Origin: DATFVJ01 sp963820395
GTDB lineage: Bacteria; Actinomycetota; Actinomycetes; Streptosporangiales; Streptosporangiaceae
Assembly: GCA_963820395.1 (NCBI GenBank)
Contig: CAWGAE010000011.1
Location: 62,001-126,000, forward strand
Reading direction: 5' to 3'
DNA: 64,000 nt
The translations under genes and the position numbers were made by a program. The notes below the pieces were generated by a model. That model searched no databases. It was not told where the DNA came from and saw only the letters and a program-made list of their open reading frames with translations. Position 1 is the first letter of the stretch; each line of letters starts with the position of its first letter. Shown here piece after piece: positions 7,502-16,441 of the stretch.

Positions 7502-8475
7502 CTGACCAGGACAAGGCCGACCCGACCGGGGCCCGCGACGCCGGGACCGGGCGCGGCGAGCACGGGATGACCCGCCGGCAGCTGATCCGGCACTCGGCCT
7601 GGTTCGGGGCGGCGGTGGCGCTGACGTTCACCGGTGGTGAGGTGATCAGCCGGGTCGCCGGGGATGGCGCCGGCCGTACCCCGGTCAATACCAACGAGCT
7701 GCAGTTCGTCCAGGTGAGCGACAGCCACCTCGGCTTCACCGGGACGGCCAACACCGACGTGACCGCCACGTTTGCCACGGCCATCAACCAGGTCAACTCG
7801 CTCGGCTACACGCCGGACTTCGTGATGCACACGGGCGACATCACGCACCTGTCCACGGCCGCGGAGTTCAGCCTGGCCCGGGGGATGATGTCGGACCTGC
7901 GGACCCCGCGGGTGTTCACGGTGCCCGGTGAGCACGACGCGATCAACGACGGTGGCAAGGCGTACCGGAAGTTCTTCGGCGCGCAGACCCTGGGGACCGG
8001 TTGGTTCAGCTTCGACATCAAGGGCGTGCACGTCATCAGCCTGGTGAACACCACCAGCGTGGACGCGCTCGGGCACCTCGGGCCTGACCAGCTCGACTTC
8101 GTCCGCCGTGACGTGGCCGGGCTGTCCTCGGAAACGCCGATCCTGGTGTTCAGTCACATTCCGTTGTTCGCGATGTACCCGCTGTGGGGCTGGAGTACCG
8201 ACGACGCGGTCAAGCTGCTGGCCATGCTCCGCCGGTTCGGCTCGGTGACCTGCCTGAACGGGCATGTTCATCAGCTGTTCAAGAAGACGGAGGGCAACGT
8301 GACCTTCCACAGCGCCGCGCCGACGTGCTACCCGCTGCCCGCCCCGGGCCACGGGCCGGCCCCCCTGCCGGTGACGCTGCCGGCCGGTCAGCTCACCTCG
8401 GCCCTGGGCGTTCGCACGGTGACCTTCCAGGCCGGGACCAAGAACCTCGCCATCGCCGATGAGCGGCTCGCATGA
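7498..8475 (+). CDS. Tat-exported metallophosphoesterase
   Basis: A 325-residue calcineurin-like phosphoesterase. The N-terminus has a twin-arginine signal (MTRRQLIRHSAWFGAA) preceded by a charged stretch, implying folded export. The metal-binding blocks appear in order: D-x-H in VSDSHLGF, GD in HTGDITH, GEHD in place of the usual GNHD, H in FSHIPL and GHVHQ. A two-metal site is therefore likely, with phosphoester or nucleotide substrates; the true substrate is unknown. It overlaps the cupredoxin gene by four bases and the next gene by four bases, so all three are likely co-translated. Confidence 0.9.
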   Translation: MTDQDKADPTGARDAGTGRGEHGMTRRQLIRHSAWFGAAVALTFTGGEVISRVAGDGAGRTPVNTNELQFVQVSDSHLGFTGTANTDVTATFATAINQVNSLGYTPDFVMHTGDITHLSTAAEFSLARGMMSDLRTPRVFTVPGEHDAINDGGKAYRKFFGAQTLGTGWFSFDIKGVHVISLVNTTSVDALGHLGPDQLDFVRRDVAGLSSETPILVFSHIPLFAMYPLWGWSTDDAVKLLAMLRRFGSVTCLNGHVHQLFKKTEGNVTFHSAAPTCYPLPAPGHGPAPLPVTLPAGQLTSALGVRTVTFQAGTKNLAIADERLA

Positions 8476-8885
8476 GGCCCCGGGTGCTGACCGCCGTGCG
8501 GCTGCTCACGGCCGCCGCTACGGCCGGGACCGGTTTCGTGCACGCCAACCTGTACGTCGATGGGGGGTACCGCGTCATCCCTACCATCGGCCCGGCGTTC
8601 CTGCTGCTGTCCAGCGGTGCCTTCGCGGTCGCCGCGCTGCTGCTGGCGGGCAGTTCCCCGGTGCTGCGGCTGGGTGCCGCCGGCGTGGCCGCCGGGGCGC
8701 TCGGCGGCTTCATCATGTCCCGCACGGTCGGCGTGGCGGGTTTCACCGAGCGTGGCCTGCAGCCCGCCCCGCAGGCCACGATCAGCCTGATCACGGAGAT
8801 AGCGGCGCTCGCCCTGGTGGTGGCCTGGGAGTTGATGCTGCGCCGCCCCCGGGCGGCGTCAGCCCTGGCCGCCGCGAGTTCCTGA
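8472..8885 (+). CDS. small four-helix membrane protein
   Basis: A 137-residue hydrophobic protein with about four predicted membrane spans (around residues 5-22, 33-58, 62-82 and 95-115) and a short basic tail. It starts with the ATG that overlaps the phosphoesterase stop, and ends the operon. I do not recognise a family with certainty. Position suggests it is the membrane partner of the exported redox or phosphoesterase proteins. Confidence 0.75.
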   Translation: MRPRVLTAVRLLTAAATAGTGFVHANLYVDGGYRVIPTIGPAFLLLSSGAFAVAALLLAGSSPVLRLGAAGVAAGALGGFIMSRTVGVAGFTERGLQPAPQATISLITEIAALALVVAWELMLRRPRAASALAAASS

Positions 8886-9221
8886 TCCGGGAAGACTGGC
8901 GGGCAGGCCGAGGTGGCGGAACCCCGCTGAATTGCATCAGCCGGGCGAGAAAACCGCAGGTCACCTGGTCAGCCCAGGTGCCGGATCGGTTCAGGAGTCC
9001 GATGGCTGATGCCTGCTGACCTGGGCAGGCTTGCCGACGCTCCCGCTGGATGCATGATCCGCCCGTTTCCCGGGGGCCGCCCGCCTCGCGGCGGGACCCT
9101 AAGCAGGGGACCCTGATCGGGCAGGGCGTGCAGGCCAGAGGGCTGCCCGATCGCCGGCAAGCGTACGGGTCCCCTGCTCCCACCACGATGCGGGCTGGGT
9201 ATTCGGAGGGTTCTGATACAG
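8886..9221. other. no gene seen
   Basis: This stretch lies between the redox operon and the first of a run of gene fragments. Frames are open on both strands but none has family-like content or a convincing start. No strong hairpin follows the operon stop. Confidence 0.5.
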
Positions 9222-9388
9222 CTGGTTACCAATAAACGCGCCCGGGGTGAGGAAGGCGGTGATCTCCTGGATCTGCGCGCCGCGCAGGGTGAGCACGTCG
9301 ACGGCGCGCGGCAGGAAGGCCTGTGCCTGGTCATCCCAGGCGTAGCCGCCGAAGGCGAATTGCCCGTTCGCCCGGGCCGGGAGGAGGC
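9222..9388 (-). pseudogene. SigJ-like sigma factor, C-terminal SnoaL-type fragment
   Basis: On the minus strand the translation ARANGQFAFGGYAWDDQAQ, then VDVLTLRGAQIQEITAFLTP matches the end of ECF sigma factors that carry a C-terminal SnoaL-like domain. The rest of the gene is missing upstream (about 9390) and the last residues are replaced after ITAFLTPGAF. It is a remnant. Confidence 0.55.
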
Positions 9389-9412
9389 GCCTAGCCCCGG
9401 CAACCCAGGTCG

Positions 9413-9616
9413 CGGTTCACCACGGCAATCGAGGACCAGGCCGCGTGGCTGTGCGCGACCATGAACATGACGAAGGCCGCGGAGTTGCTGCACGTCACGT
9501 GGCGGTCGCTGCAGGCCATCATCGAGCGTGTGATCGCGGACCTGGGCGGGAAGACGGACCGGCTGGCCGGGCTGCGGCGGATCGGGATCGACGAGCTGTC
9601 CTATCGCAAGGGGCAG
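9413..9616 (+). pseudogene. ISL3-family transposase fragment
   Basis: About 65 in-frame residues (AIEDQAAWLCATMNMTKAAEL, then VTWRSLQAIIERVIADLGG and LRRIGIDELSYRKG) match the region of ISL3 transposases that leads into the first catalytic Asp. The sequence then degenerates. It is a different subgroup from the intact ISL3 copy at 3477-5122. Confidence 0.65.
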
Positions 9617-9927
9617 CGACTTCGGGTTCGCCTCTGTCACCGCCGGAGGGCTTGTCAACGTGTTGGCTCGGTGCGGGTAAACCCTGCGATCCCCACTGCG
9701 GACGCGGTACAGATGCGAAGCCTTGCTAAGCCGTGGCAGAGTCGTGCCTCACTACACCCGCGCTCAGGTGGCGACTTGGGCGCCACTAGTGGTACCGGGC
9801 TGGTAGTACCACAGCCGCACCTTGCTGGACACGCGTCCCGTGACATCCAGCGACGTGAACGATCTTGGTCGTCATGCGCTTCCTGCAAATCCCTGACCAG
9901 CACACTCTCTCGGCTGTTCGAGGGTTC
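9617..9927. other. no gene seen
   Basis: A junction zone between the ISL3 fragment and the truncated peptidase. It contains a small palindrome, CCACTAGTGG, near 9783-9792, but no recognisable coding content. Confidence 0.4.
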
Positions 9928-10813
9928 CGATCTGGCCACCTACCGCAGCACCTACGGCCTGCCCGCGTGCACCACCGCGAACGGCTGCTTCAGGAAGGTC
10001 GGCCAGAACGGCGGCACCAGCTACCCGGCGGCCGACGCGGGCTGGGCCGCGGAGATCTCCCTCGACCTGGACATGGTGTCGGCGATCTGCCCACACTGCC
10101 ACATCCTGCTCGCCGAGGCCTCCTCGTCCGAGCTCAGCGACCTGGGCGCGGCGGTCAACAGGGCCGTCAGCCTCGGCGCCAGGTTTGTCTCCAACAGCTA
10201 CGGCGGGGACGAATCCGCCAGCGACATCGGCTATGACAGCAAGTTCTTCAACCACCCGGGGGTGGCCATCACCGTGTCCGCGGGAGATAGCGGCTACGGC
10301 GTCTCCTACCCGGCCGCGTCCCGTTACGTCACCGCGGTCGGCGGCACCTCGCTGAAGCCGGGCAGCAACGCGCGCGGCTGGACCGAGACCGTATGGGGCG
10401 GCGGTTCAGGCGGGGGTACCGGATCCGGCTGCTCCGCCGACGACGCCAAGCCCACCTGGCAGAAGGACACCGGCTGCACCAGGCGCACCATCGCCGACGT
10501 CGCCGCGGTCGCCGACCCGAACACCGGTGTCGCCGTCTACGACACCTACCAAGCGAACGGGTGGGCCGTGTACGGGGGTACCTCGGTCGCCTCGCCCATC
10601 ATCGCCGCCGTCTACGCCCTCGCGGGCACGCCGACCCGGGGCAGCTACCCGGCCAGCTACCCCTACGCCCACGCCCCCGCGGAACTGAACAACGTCACCT
10701 CGGGCAGCGACGGGTCCTGCAGCCCGGCGTACCTGTGCATGGCAGGACCCGGATACAACGGTCCTACCGGCCTCGGCACACCAGACGGCTACACAGCATT
10801 CACCGCGCCCTGA
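9928..10813 (+). pseudogene. S53 (sedolisin) peptidase, truncated N-terminus
   Basis: The frame from about 9928 (SDLATYRSTYGLPACTTANG) to the stop at 10811-10813 matches residues 144-437 of the intact peptidase on the minus strand (11789-13102). The catalytic Glu and Asp (AEISLDLD), the oxyanion Asp (SAGDSGYG) and the nucleophile Ser (GGTSVASP) are all kept. Signal peptide, propeptide and the start of the catalytic domain are missing, replaced by ISL3-derived and unrelated sequence. It should not yield a secreted enzyme. The two copies face each other as a diverged inverted pair. Confidence 0.8.
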
Positions 10814-11788
10814 CAGGCGCACCTGCCTGGAACGGGCGGGCGATGCCACGCGCACCGCAAACGCAACGGAGGGGGCGGCGGCGATGACCTAATTCTGGAT
10901 GAACGTCCCGCTGTGCGTCCTGATAATCGGTGCTGTGACTGGCAATCCGCTGTGGCTGGTGATCAAGCATCCGGGCGCCGGTCCCGGCTGCTCCGGATAC
11001 GAAGCCCGATTTCCCCGGCGTCCCCAATGTCACCGATGCGGGCGTGATCCGCGCCGAGGCGGCCAGCATGAGCGCGCCGCCAGGGAAGACCCGTTTATTC
11101 GTGGGGTGCTCACGATAGGCAGCGGTCGGCTCTGGTCAAGAGCTGGCGGACGTCGAATGGCTTGGCGAGAAAGTTGGAGGCGCCGTTGGCGGGGAGTTCA
11201 TCAACGGCCTCACGGCCTGAGCCGCCGGCGAGGAGTACCACGGGGATGGCGGCGGTGGCTGTGTGTTGACCTGGCATTGGGTGCGCTGCAGGGTCCCAGC
11301 GGGAAGGACGGTCACTGTGTCTATGGCTATTGCCGGGTACGCCGCGGCCCTGCCGCCGCAGCCGGTCGCAACGGCCACCGACAGGCACCCGAGACGTCCG
11401 CCTTCCCGCGGGCGGATCGCGCCCTCGTACCGGCGAAGGTCAGCACGCGACCACCCGGGCAGCCGCGTAACCCCGGACGAGGCTCACCTGCGCTCCCCCC
11501 GAACGTCAACATCGACGGTCCCGATACTCCGAAGACGGCTCTTGGCTCAACCGGGTTCACACTGCCCAAGATGTCAGGCGGGGATGGATCAGCGGACCCA
11601 CAGACTAGACCCCGGATGTTGAAGCCAGCGGGAACCGGACGCCGTTGTCGCCAGCTGGCACTATGGCGGCGAAGCGAGCGGCGTGCAGGGCTCGCCACCG
11701 CCGAATCGGCCCGCCTCCACCGCACCAGCCCGTGGAGGCTGCCGCGGGGTATCGCGGCAGCCTCCATGGCGGCTGTTCTTGTGAAATG
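10814..11788. other. degenerate spacer between two S53 peptidase genes
   Basis: About 975 bp lying between convergent peptidase copies. Apart from a response-regulator scrap (separate entry) I find only isolated hints, such as a possible transporter-like stretch near 10900 that is too short to support. The long open frames here show no family-like content. Confidence 0.5.
11110..11250 (-). pseudogene. response-regulator receiver domain, C-terminal scrap
   Basis: The minus-strand translation (IPVVLLAGG, then ANGASNFLAKPFDVRQLLTR) has the beta4-alpha4 region and the conserved Lys-Pro of the receiver domain, followed directly by a stop. The phospho-acceptor half is absent, so only about the last 45 residues of a receiver remain. 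Confidence 0.5.
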
Positions 11789-13102
11789 TCAGGGCGCGGT
11801 GAAGGCGGTGTCGCCGTCCGGTGTGCCGAGGCCGGTCGGGCCGTTGTACCCGGGACCTGCCGTGCACAGGTACGCCGGGCTGCAGGATCCGTTGCTGCCG
11901 GACGTAATGTTATGTAGCGCCGAGGCGTGCTCGTACGGGTACCTGGATGGGTAGCTGCCGGCGGCCGGGGTTCCGGCGAGCGCGTAGACGGCGGCGATGA
12001 TCGGCGAGGAGACGGAGGTGCCGCCGTAGACCGCCCAGCCTCCCGACTGGTAGGTGTCGTAGACGGCGACGCCGGTGTCGGGGTCGGCGACCGCGGCGAC
12101 GTCGGCGACGGTGCGCCGGGCGCAGCCGCTGTCGGTCTGCCACGACGGCTTGGCGTCGTAGGCGGAGCAGCCCGATCCGGTGCCCCCGCTGCCCTCATCT
12201 CCCCACGCGGTCTCGGTGTAGCCGCGCACCGTGTCGTTCTGCATGAGCGTGGTCCCGCCGACGGCGGTGACGTACCGGGAAGCGGCCGGGTAGGCCGTGC
12301 CGTAGCCGTTATCCCCCGCCGACACGGTGATCGCCACGCCGGGGTGGTCGTAGTACAGGCGGTCGTAGCTGGGATCTGCGGACGACTCGTCCCCGCCGTA
12401 GCTGTTGGACACGAACCTGGCGCCGAGGCTGACGGCCCGGTTGACCGCCGTGCCGAGGTCGCTGAGCTCGGCCGAGGATGCCTCGACGAGCAGGATGTGG
12501 CAGTGCGGGCAGATCGCCGACACCATGTCCAGGTCGAGGGAGATCTCCGCGGCCCAGCCGGAGTCCGGGCTGGGCGGGCTGGTGCCGCCGTTCTGGTTCA
12601 CCTTCGTGAAGCAGCCGTTGGCGGTGGTGCAAGCGGGCAGGCCGAAGGTGCGGCGGTAGGTGGCAAGGTCAGACTCCGCGTTCGGGTCGTCGTAGGCGTC
12701 CACGATCGCGACCCTGCGGCCCGAGCCACGGCCCGACGGCAGGCTGTAGGCACGCCGAAGCAAAGCCGGGCTGAACCCGAGGGGTACCGGATCCCCCGCT
12801 TCGGGCCGGGGGCCGACATAGGTGTCCGTGTCGGTGACCTTCATGGACAGGCAGGCCGCGTGGCCGGGGCGGGGACGCGCGCAGTCGGTGACCACATCGG
12901 TTTCTCCGTCGCGGTCGGGGTCCAGACGGCTCGGCGCGACCGGGGAGTGCGAGCGGGCAGAGATCTGGCGCGCCTGTGCGGGAGTGCCGATGAACATCAG
13001 GCCGGCGGCGGCAGCCGTGGCGGCGGAGATGACCGCCACGGCCGAGCGCGGTTTTCCGCTGCCGAGGTTAATTCCGTTAACGTTCACTGCAGATGCCCCC
13101 AA
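11789..13102 (-). CDS. secreted S53 family (sedolisin) serine peptidase
   Basis: A 437-residue exported endopeptidase. Residues about 18-45 form a signal peptide (AVAVISAATAAAAGLMFIG, then TPAQA). A short pro-region follows, then PLGFSPALLRRAYSLP, which normally marks the start of the mature enzyme. The Ser-Glu-Asp catalytic set is complete: E186 and D190 in AEISLDLD, D264 in SAGDNGYG and S363 in GGTSVSSP. The usual S53 propeptide of 150-200 residues is shortened to about 60. Members of this family work best at acid pH, so a role in scavenging protein in acid soil is plausible. A truncated inverted relative lies at 9928-10813. Confidence 0.92.
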   Translation of the reverse strand: MGASAVNVNGINLGSGKPRSAVAVISAATAAAAGLMFIGTPAQARQISARSHSPVAPSRLDPDRDGETDVVTDCARPRPGHAACLSMKVTDTDTYVGPRPEAGDPVPLGFSPALLRRAYSLPSGRGSGRRVAIVDAYDDPNAESDLATYRRTFGLPACTTANGCFTKVNQNGGTSPPSPDSGWAAEISLDLDMVSAICPHCHILLVEASSAELSDLGTAVNRAVSLGARFVSNSYGGDESSADPSYDRLYYDHPGVAITVSAGDNGYGTAYPAASRYVTAVGGTTLMQNDTVRGYTETAWGDEGSGGTGSGCSAYDAKPSWQTDSGCARRTVADVAAVADPDTGVAVYDTYQSGGWAVYGGTSVSSPIIAAVYALAGTPAAGSYPSRYPYEHASALHNITSGSNGSCSPAYLCTAGPGYNGPTGLGTPDGDTAFTAP

Positions 13103-13266
13103 TTCGGAGTTGGATCCCTCGAAAGCTGCGGTTCGCCCGAGCGGTTATACCGCCAGCACGAGCCGACATCGTTTGACCCAGTGCTACGTGGGGGGCTTTT
13201 GGGACTCTATTCACGTATGGGCGGAACGGCGCGCAGGCGGCCGACCCGGCATTTCGAAAATCATGG

Positions 13267-13845
13267 CTAGCCTGGCGGGAGGTACCAGATCTGAGCCCGC
13301 GACCTGTTGCACGCGTAAAGGTCGACCTGCGTGTAATCGGTGGTGGATCCATGCGGGTCGTTGAGGCATTTGCCCGACCATGGATTGACCAGCTCGTCGC
13401 CCCGTATCCTGACGAGACCGTTGGCCTCCCAGAATTGGGCAGCTGAGCCGTCGCAGGTGGCCAGGACGGCGCCGGTTCCGCTGGACTTCCTGCCGGTTGC
13501 GAGACATTTGCCGCGCATCCGAATGGTATTGTCACCCGGAAGAGTCCACCGCTGTGAGCTCTTACCGGTACAGCGATCGATACCCGCGACAAGGCCCTTC
13601 AACCCATGGCCAGGGTAGCTGGCGAGGCATTTGCCAGGGATCGCAGAAGCGATAGGGCCGCTGACGCCCCCGGTGCCAGTCGCACCGCCATGGACAACGG
13701 CAACCTGCGCGCCGCGGTAATCGGCGGCAACCGGTATTCTCTGGCCGGTCCAGGCGGTCAACGCGAATACCGCGAGGACTACCTTTAAGGTTCCGTGGCG
13801 GAACTGCCACAATGCGGCTGGAACTTTGCCACCATATTGTCGCAT
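13267..13845 (-). CDS. secreted ricin-type beta-trefoil lectin
   Basis: A 192-residue protein with an N-terminal basic region plus hydrophobic segment (LKVVLAVFALTAWTG) serving as signal peptide or anchor, a short linker and one ricin B-type domain. The three trefoil repeats are marked by GKCL / Q-x-W pairs: GKCLASY...QRWTLP, GKCLATG...QFWEA and GKCLNDP...QIWYLP. It should bind carbohydrate outside the cell. It lies just downstream of the peptidase gene on the same strand order (164 bp apart), so the two may form a small secreted-degradation set. Confidence 0.85.
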   Translation of the reverse strand: MRQYGGKVPAALWQFRHGTLKVVLAVFALTAWTGQRIPVAADYRGAQVAVVHGGATGTGGVSGPIASAIPGKCLASYPGHGLKGLVAGIDRCTGKSSQRWTLPGDNTIRMRGKCLATGRKSSGTGAVLATCDGSAAQFWEANGLVRIRGDELVNPWSGKCLNDPHGSTTDYTQVDLYACNRSRAQIWYLPPG

Positions 13846-14150
13846 CTGATCCCCTGCGAAGTCGCCTTAATTAACCCTGGGTGAGCGCGAGCATCGTATG
13901 CATGCATGCCTCAGCTTGGCAAGATCAGAATTCGGGCGGCTAGTCGTTCGCCGTGGCCAGCGACGCGCTGAACTCCCTCGAGACATCCTCGGTGATCCCC
14001 TCGTTCGAGAGAACGTGATGTTCGTCGAGGACAACGACGGAACTGGTAGGGATAACCAGTGGCCGTAGCAATCTGAAATGGATCTGGCCCTGTACCGCTT
14101 CAGAACTCGGCACAGGGTTGTGAGCTGCGGTTTGGCCGGATAAGCGGGCT
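13846..14150. other. intergenic, no gene seen
   Basis: A 305-bp gap upstream of the lectin gene. It has a short alternating palindrome (ATGCATGCAT near 13899) and would contain the lectin promoter, but I cannot point to clear -35/-10 boxes. Confidence 0.4.
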
Positions 14151-14915
14151 GTGGCAGGATCGCGGTTTGTGTCTTTTCGCCTCCTCTACCGAATCATGAT
14201 CCGGGTCTTCGGCTGGCTGCTACCGCTGAGCCGCAGCCACGCATCCAAGGATGCGGAGATCATGGTGCTCGGTCATGAGGGCACGGTGCTCCGGCGTCAG
14301 GCCGCCCGGCCCAAGCCCGACTGGGCCGACCGGGGGGTCCTGGCGGCGCTGGCCCGGTTACTTCCAGCGGTGCTGCGCGCCCATCGGCTCGTCACCCCGG
14401 CCACGCTGCTGGCCTGGCACCGCCGCCTGACCACACGCAAGTGGACGTACCCGGGCCAGCCAGGCCGGCCGCGGACCAGGAACCGGCCACGCACGCCACG
14501 GCGGGGACAGGTCGAGCACAAACCCGTCGCTATGTCTCTGGCATCAGCCGGACCTCCTTGACTAGCTCACTCACCACGTGCGACCTTGACTAGCTCACTC
14601 ACCACGTTCGACCTCGTGTCGCAATACGCATCCTCGGCGTGACCACCCACCCGGACGGCGCGTGGACCGCTCAGCAGCCCGCAACCTGCTCATGGACCTC
14701 AGCGACCGGATCGGCTCCTTCCGCTTCCTCATCCGGGACCGCGACGCCAAATTCACCAGCACCTTCGACCAGATCTTCGCTGCCGAGGGCGTCAAGATCG
14801 TAAAGACCCCGCCGCGGACACCACGCGCGAACTGCTACGCCGAGACATGGATACGCGCAGCACGAGCCGAGTGCACCGACCGGATGCTGGCAAAGCCACC
14901 GGGACTGCCCGCAGC
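14151..14915 (+). pseudogene. integrase-core transposase, internally deleted
   Basis: The first part (14151-14500) encodes the N-terminus of an rve-type transposase common in actinobacteria (AEIMVLGHEGTVLRRQ, then VTPATLLAWHRRLTTRKW). The second (about 14640-14900) encodes part of the catalytic core in the same family (RNLLMDLSDRIGSFRFLIRD, then FDQIFAAEGVKIVKTPPRTP and RANCYAETWIRAARAECTDR). The intervening HTH and first catalytic Asp are deleted, and a near-repeat (TTGACTAGCTCACTCACCAC at 14557-14605, twice) marks the deletion site. The gene is dead. Confidence 0.7.
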
Positions 14916-15181
14916 GGTGGACGGGAACAAACGCCAGTCATCAAGCACTGGGCCTGATCAGCCTGGGAAGCGACGGCCAGTAGGCGGCCAGGGGCCGGGC
15001 CCGCGAGTCCGAAGACCTGCCAGCGCACCGCGCACGACCGTGCGCGGCGGTCTGAGGTCGCGTGGTACAGCCGACGGCGGGAAGTGCGTGCCGGGCCGTT
15101 GCTGAAATCGCCATCTCACCTCGTCGTGCCCCCGCCTGCCCCGGACCGTCCAGTCCAGGCCCGAGCTCGCGAGGAGAGAGC

Positions 15182-15510
15182 ATGACGGTCGCCGATTCCG
15201 GCCCGGCGGCGCAAGCCCGGCTGACGCGGCGCAGTCACCGCGCCAGGGGCGAATGCAGGTGCGCAAGCGCAACGGCGATGCCGAGCCCGTCGACGTGAAC
15301 AAGATCGTGCGGGCCGTTGACTGGTGCGCCGACGGCCTGGATGATGTCGATCCGCTGCGGGTGGCGACCAAGACGATCAGCGGCCTGTACGACGGCGCGA
15401 CCACCGCGGAACTGGACCGGCTGTCGATCCAGACCGCGGCCGAGATGACCGAGGAGCCGCAGTACTCGCGGCTGGCGGCCAGGCTGCTCAGCACTGGCGT
15501 GCGCGGATCA
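15182..15510 (+). pseudogene. ribonucleotide reductase alpha chain (NrdA), N-terminal fragment
   Basis: The ATG at 15182 follows GAGGAGAGAG and begins MTVADSGPAAQARLT. After a frameshift near 15235-15250 the frame continues MQVRKRNGDAEPVDVNKIVR, then CADGLDDVDPLRVATKTISG and LYDGATTAELDRLSIQTAAE, the ATP-cone allosteric domain of class I ribonucleotide reductase. Homology ends near SRLAARLLSTGV at about 15505. The catalytic barrel is absent. An intact copy must lie elsewhere because the enzyme is essential; this is a displaced 5' fragment with its own ribosome-binding site. Confidence 0.75.
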
Positions 15511-15821
15511 CCCTCACGAGGCAGCCAGCGGCGGACGTGGCCGGCGATCCAGCTTCACCCGCTGCATCTTGAGCTGGGCAGGAGACGCGGCCTGCCATCG
15601 GGGCGTGATCACATCCGTTCACGGCAGGCCGTAATAGAAACAGAGTGTTATTATCTTCTTACATTAAGTGACTAAGGATGTTAAAGTTGCCGGACAGGCC
15701 CATATCACTGCAGTTGGCAGCGAGGTCCAGCTAAATTCGTCGCCTCGCCCGCCAGCGGTCACGGAGATGGGTAACGACCGGTTCCTTGCCGAACGGGACC
15801 GGACACTACGGGGGTGAGATC
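15511..15821. other. intergenic, AT-richer than its surroundings
   Basis: The stretch 15630-15700 has several A/T-rich runs unlike the flanking DNA. An interrupted inverted repeat (GCCTGCC near 15588 and GGCAGGC near 15622) is present. It may hold the promoter of the small gene at 15822. Confidence 0.4.
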
Positions 15822-16271
15822 ATGACAACCGAGGACCGCCAGGCAGCCGCCGTTAAGGACATACGGGCCGAATCCTTGCCCGCCACAGCCGCTGCGCAAC
15901 AGCCGCGGCGGCCGGCCCGCCTACCGCAGATCACCGCCCTGGCCGCAACGGTCGGCGCCGGTATCGCGAGCCTGACAGGCACCGCCACACTAGCCGCTTG
16001 CCCGGCCAGTGCCAGCGGCCCCCCTCAGCCAAGCCTGACATCCATCGTCGACGGCATTGCGGCGGTGGCACACAAGGAAACGCCTCACAGCATCCGCCCG
16101 GCATCGACCGCGTCCGCTACGCCGGCACTCAAGGCGCCCGCGACGCGCCCCGCACCAGGCAAGAGCTACTTTCACGCGACCTCAAGCGGGTCGAGGCCGC
16201 TTAAGCCAAAAGTTCGGCATAAGGTGCGCCCAGCTGCCCGTTGCCTCAAGGACAAGGACCGCGACGACTAG
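15822..16271 (+). CDS. small hypothetical protein with one hydrophobic segment
   Basis: The ATG at 15822 has a strong ribosome-binding site (GGGGGTGAG) seven bases before it, which decides it over the in-frame ATG at 15786. The 149-residue product has a polar head, a weakly hydrophobic segment (ITALAATVGAGIASLTGTAT, about residues 36-55) and a long Ser/Pro/Ala-rich, then Lys/Arg-rich tail. This layout fits an exported or membrane-tethered protein. No family is recognised, and codon use is less regular than in the neighbouring genes. Confidence 0.45.
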   Translation: MTTEDRQAAAVKDIRAESLPATAAAQQPRRPARLPQITALAATVGAGIASLTGTATLAACPASASGPPQPSLTSIVDGIAAVAHKETPHSIRPASTASATPALKAPATRPAPGKSYFHATSSGSRPLKPKVRHKVRPAARCLKDKDRDD

Positions 16272-16441
16272 AACGGCCGCCCGAGTGGCCACGAAGCGGC
16301 TCACTAACCAGGGGCGATCAGGAACTCAGGCACCGGATCGTGGCGCTGGATCATGCCATAAGGTCCAGCGCCACGGTCGCAGCCGCCTGGCTCCCTACGT
16401 GGATGGACCGCTCGTACCCTGGGACCAACGCATTGTTGCGG

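Noticed and set aside
10899..11954. A 351-codon plus-strand frame between the peptidase genes
   Set aside because: It has an Arg/Pro-rich random composition and overlaps both a response-regulator scrap and the end of the peptidase gene in antisense.
11927..13270. A 447-codon plus-strand frame
   Set aside because: It is the antisense of the S53 peptidase gene, whose signal peptide and catalytic residues are clear on the other strand.
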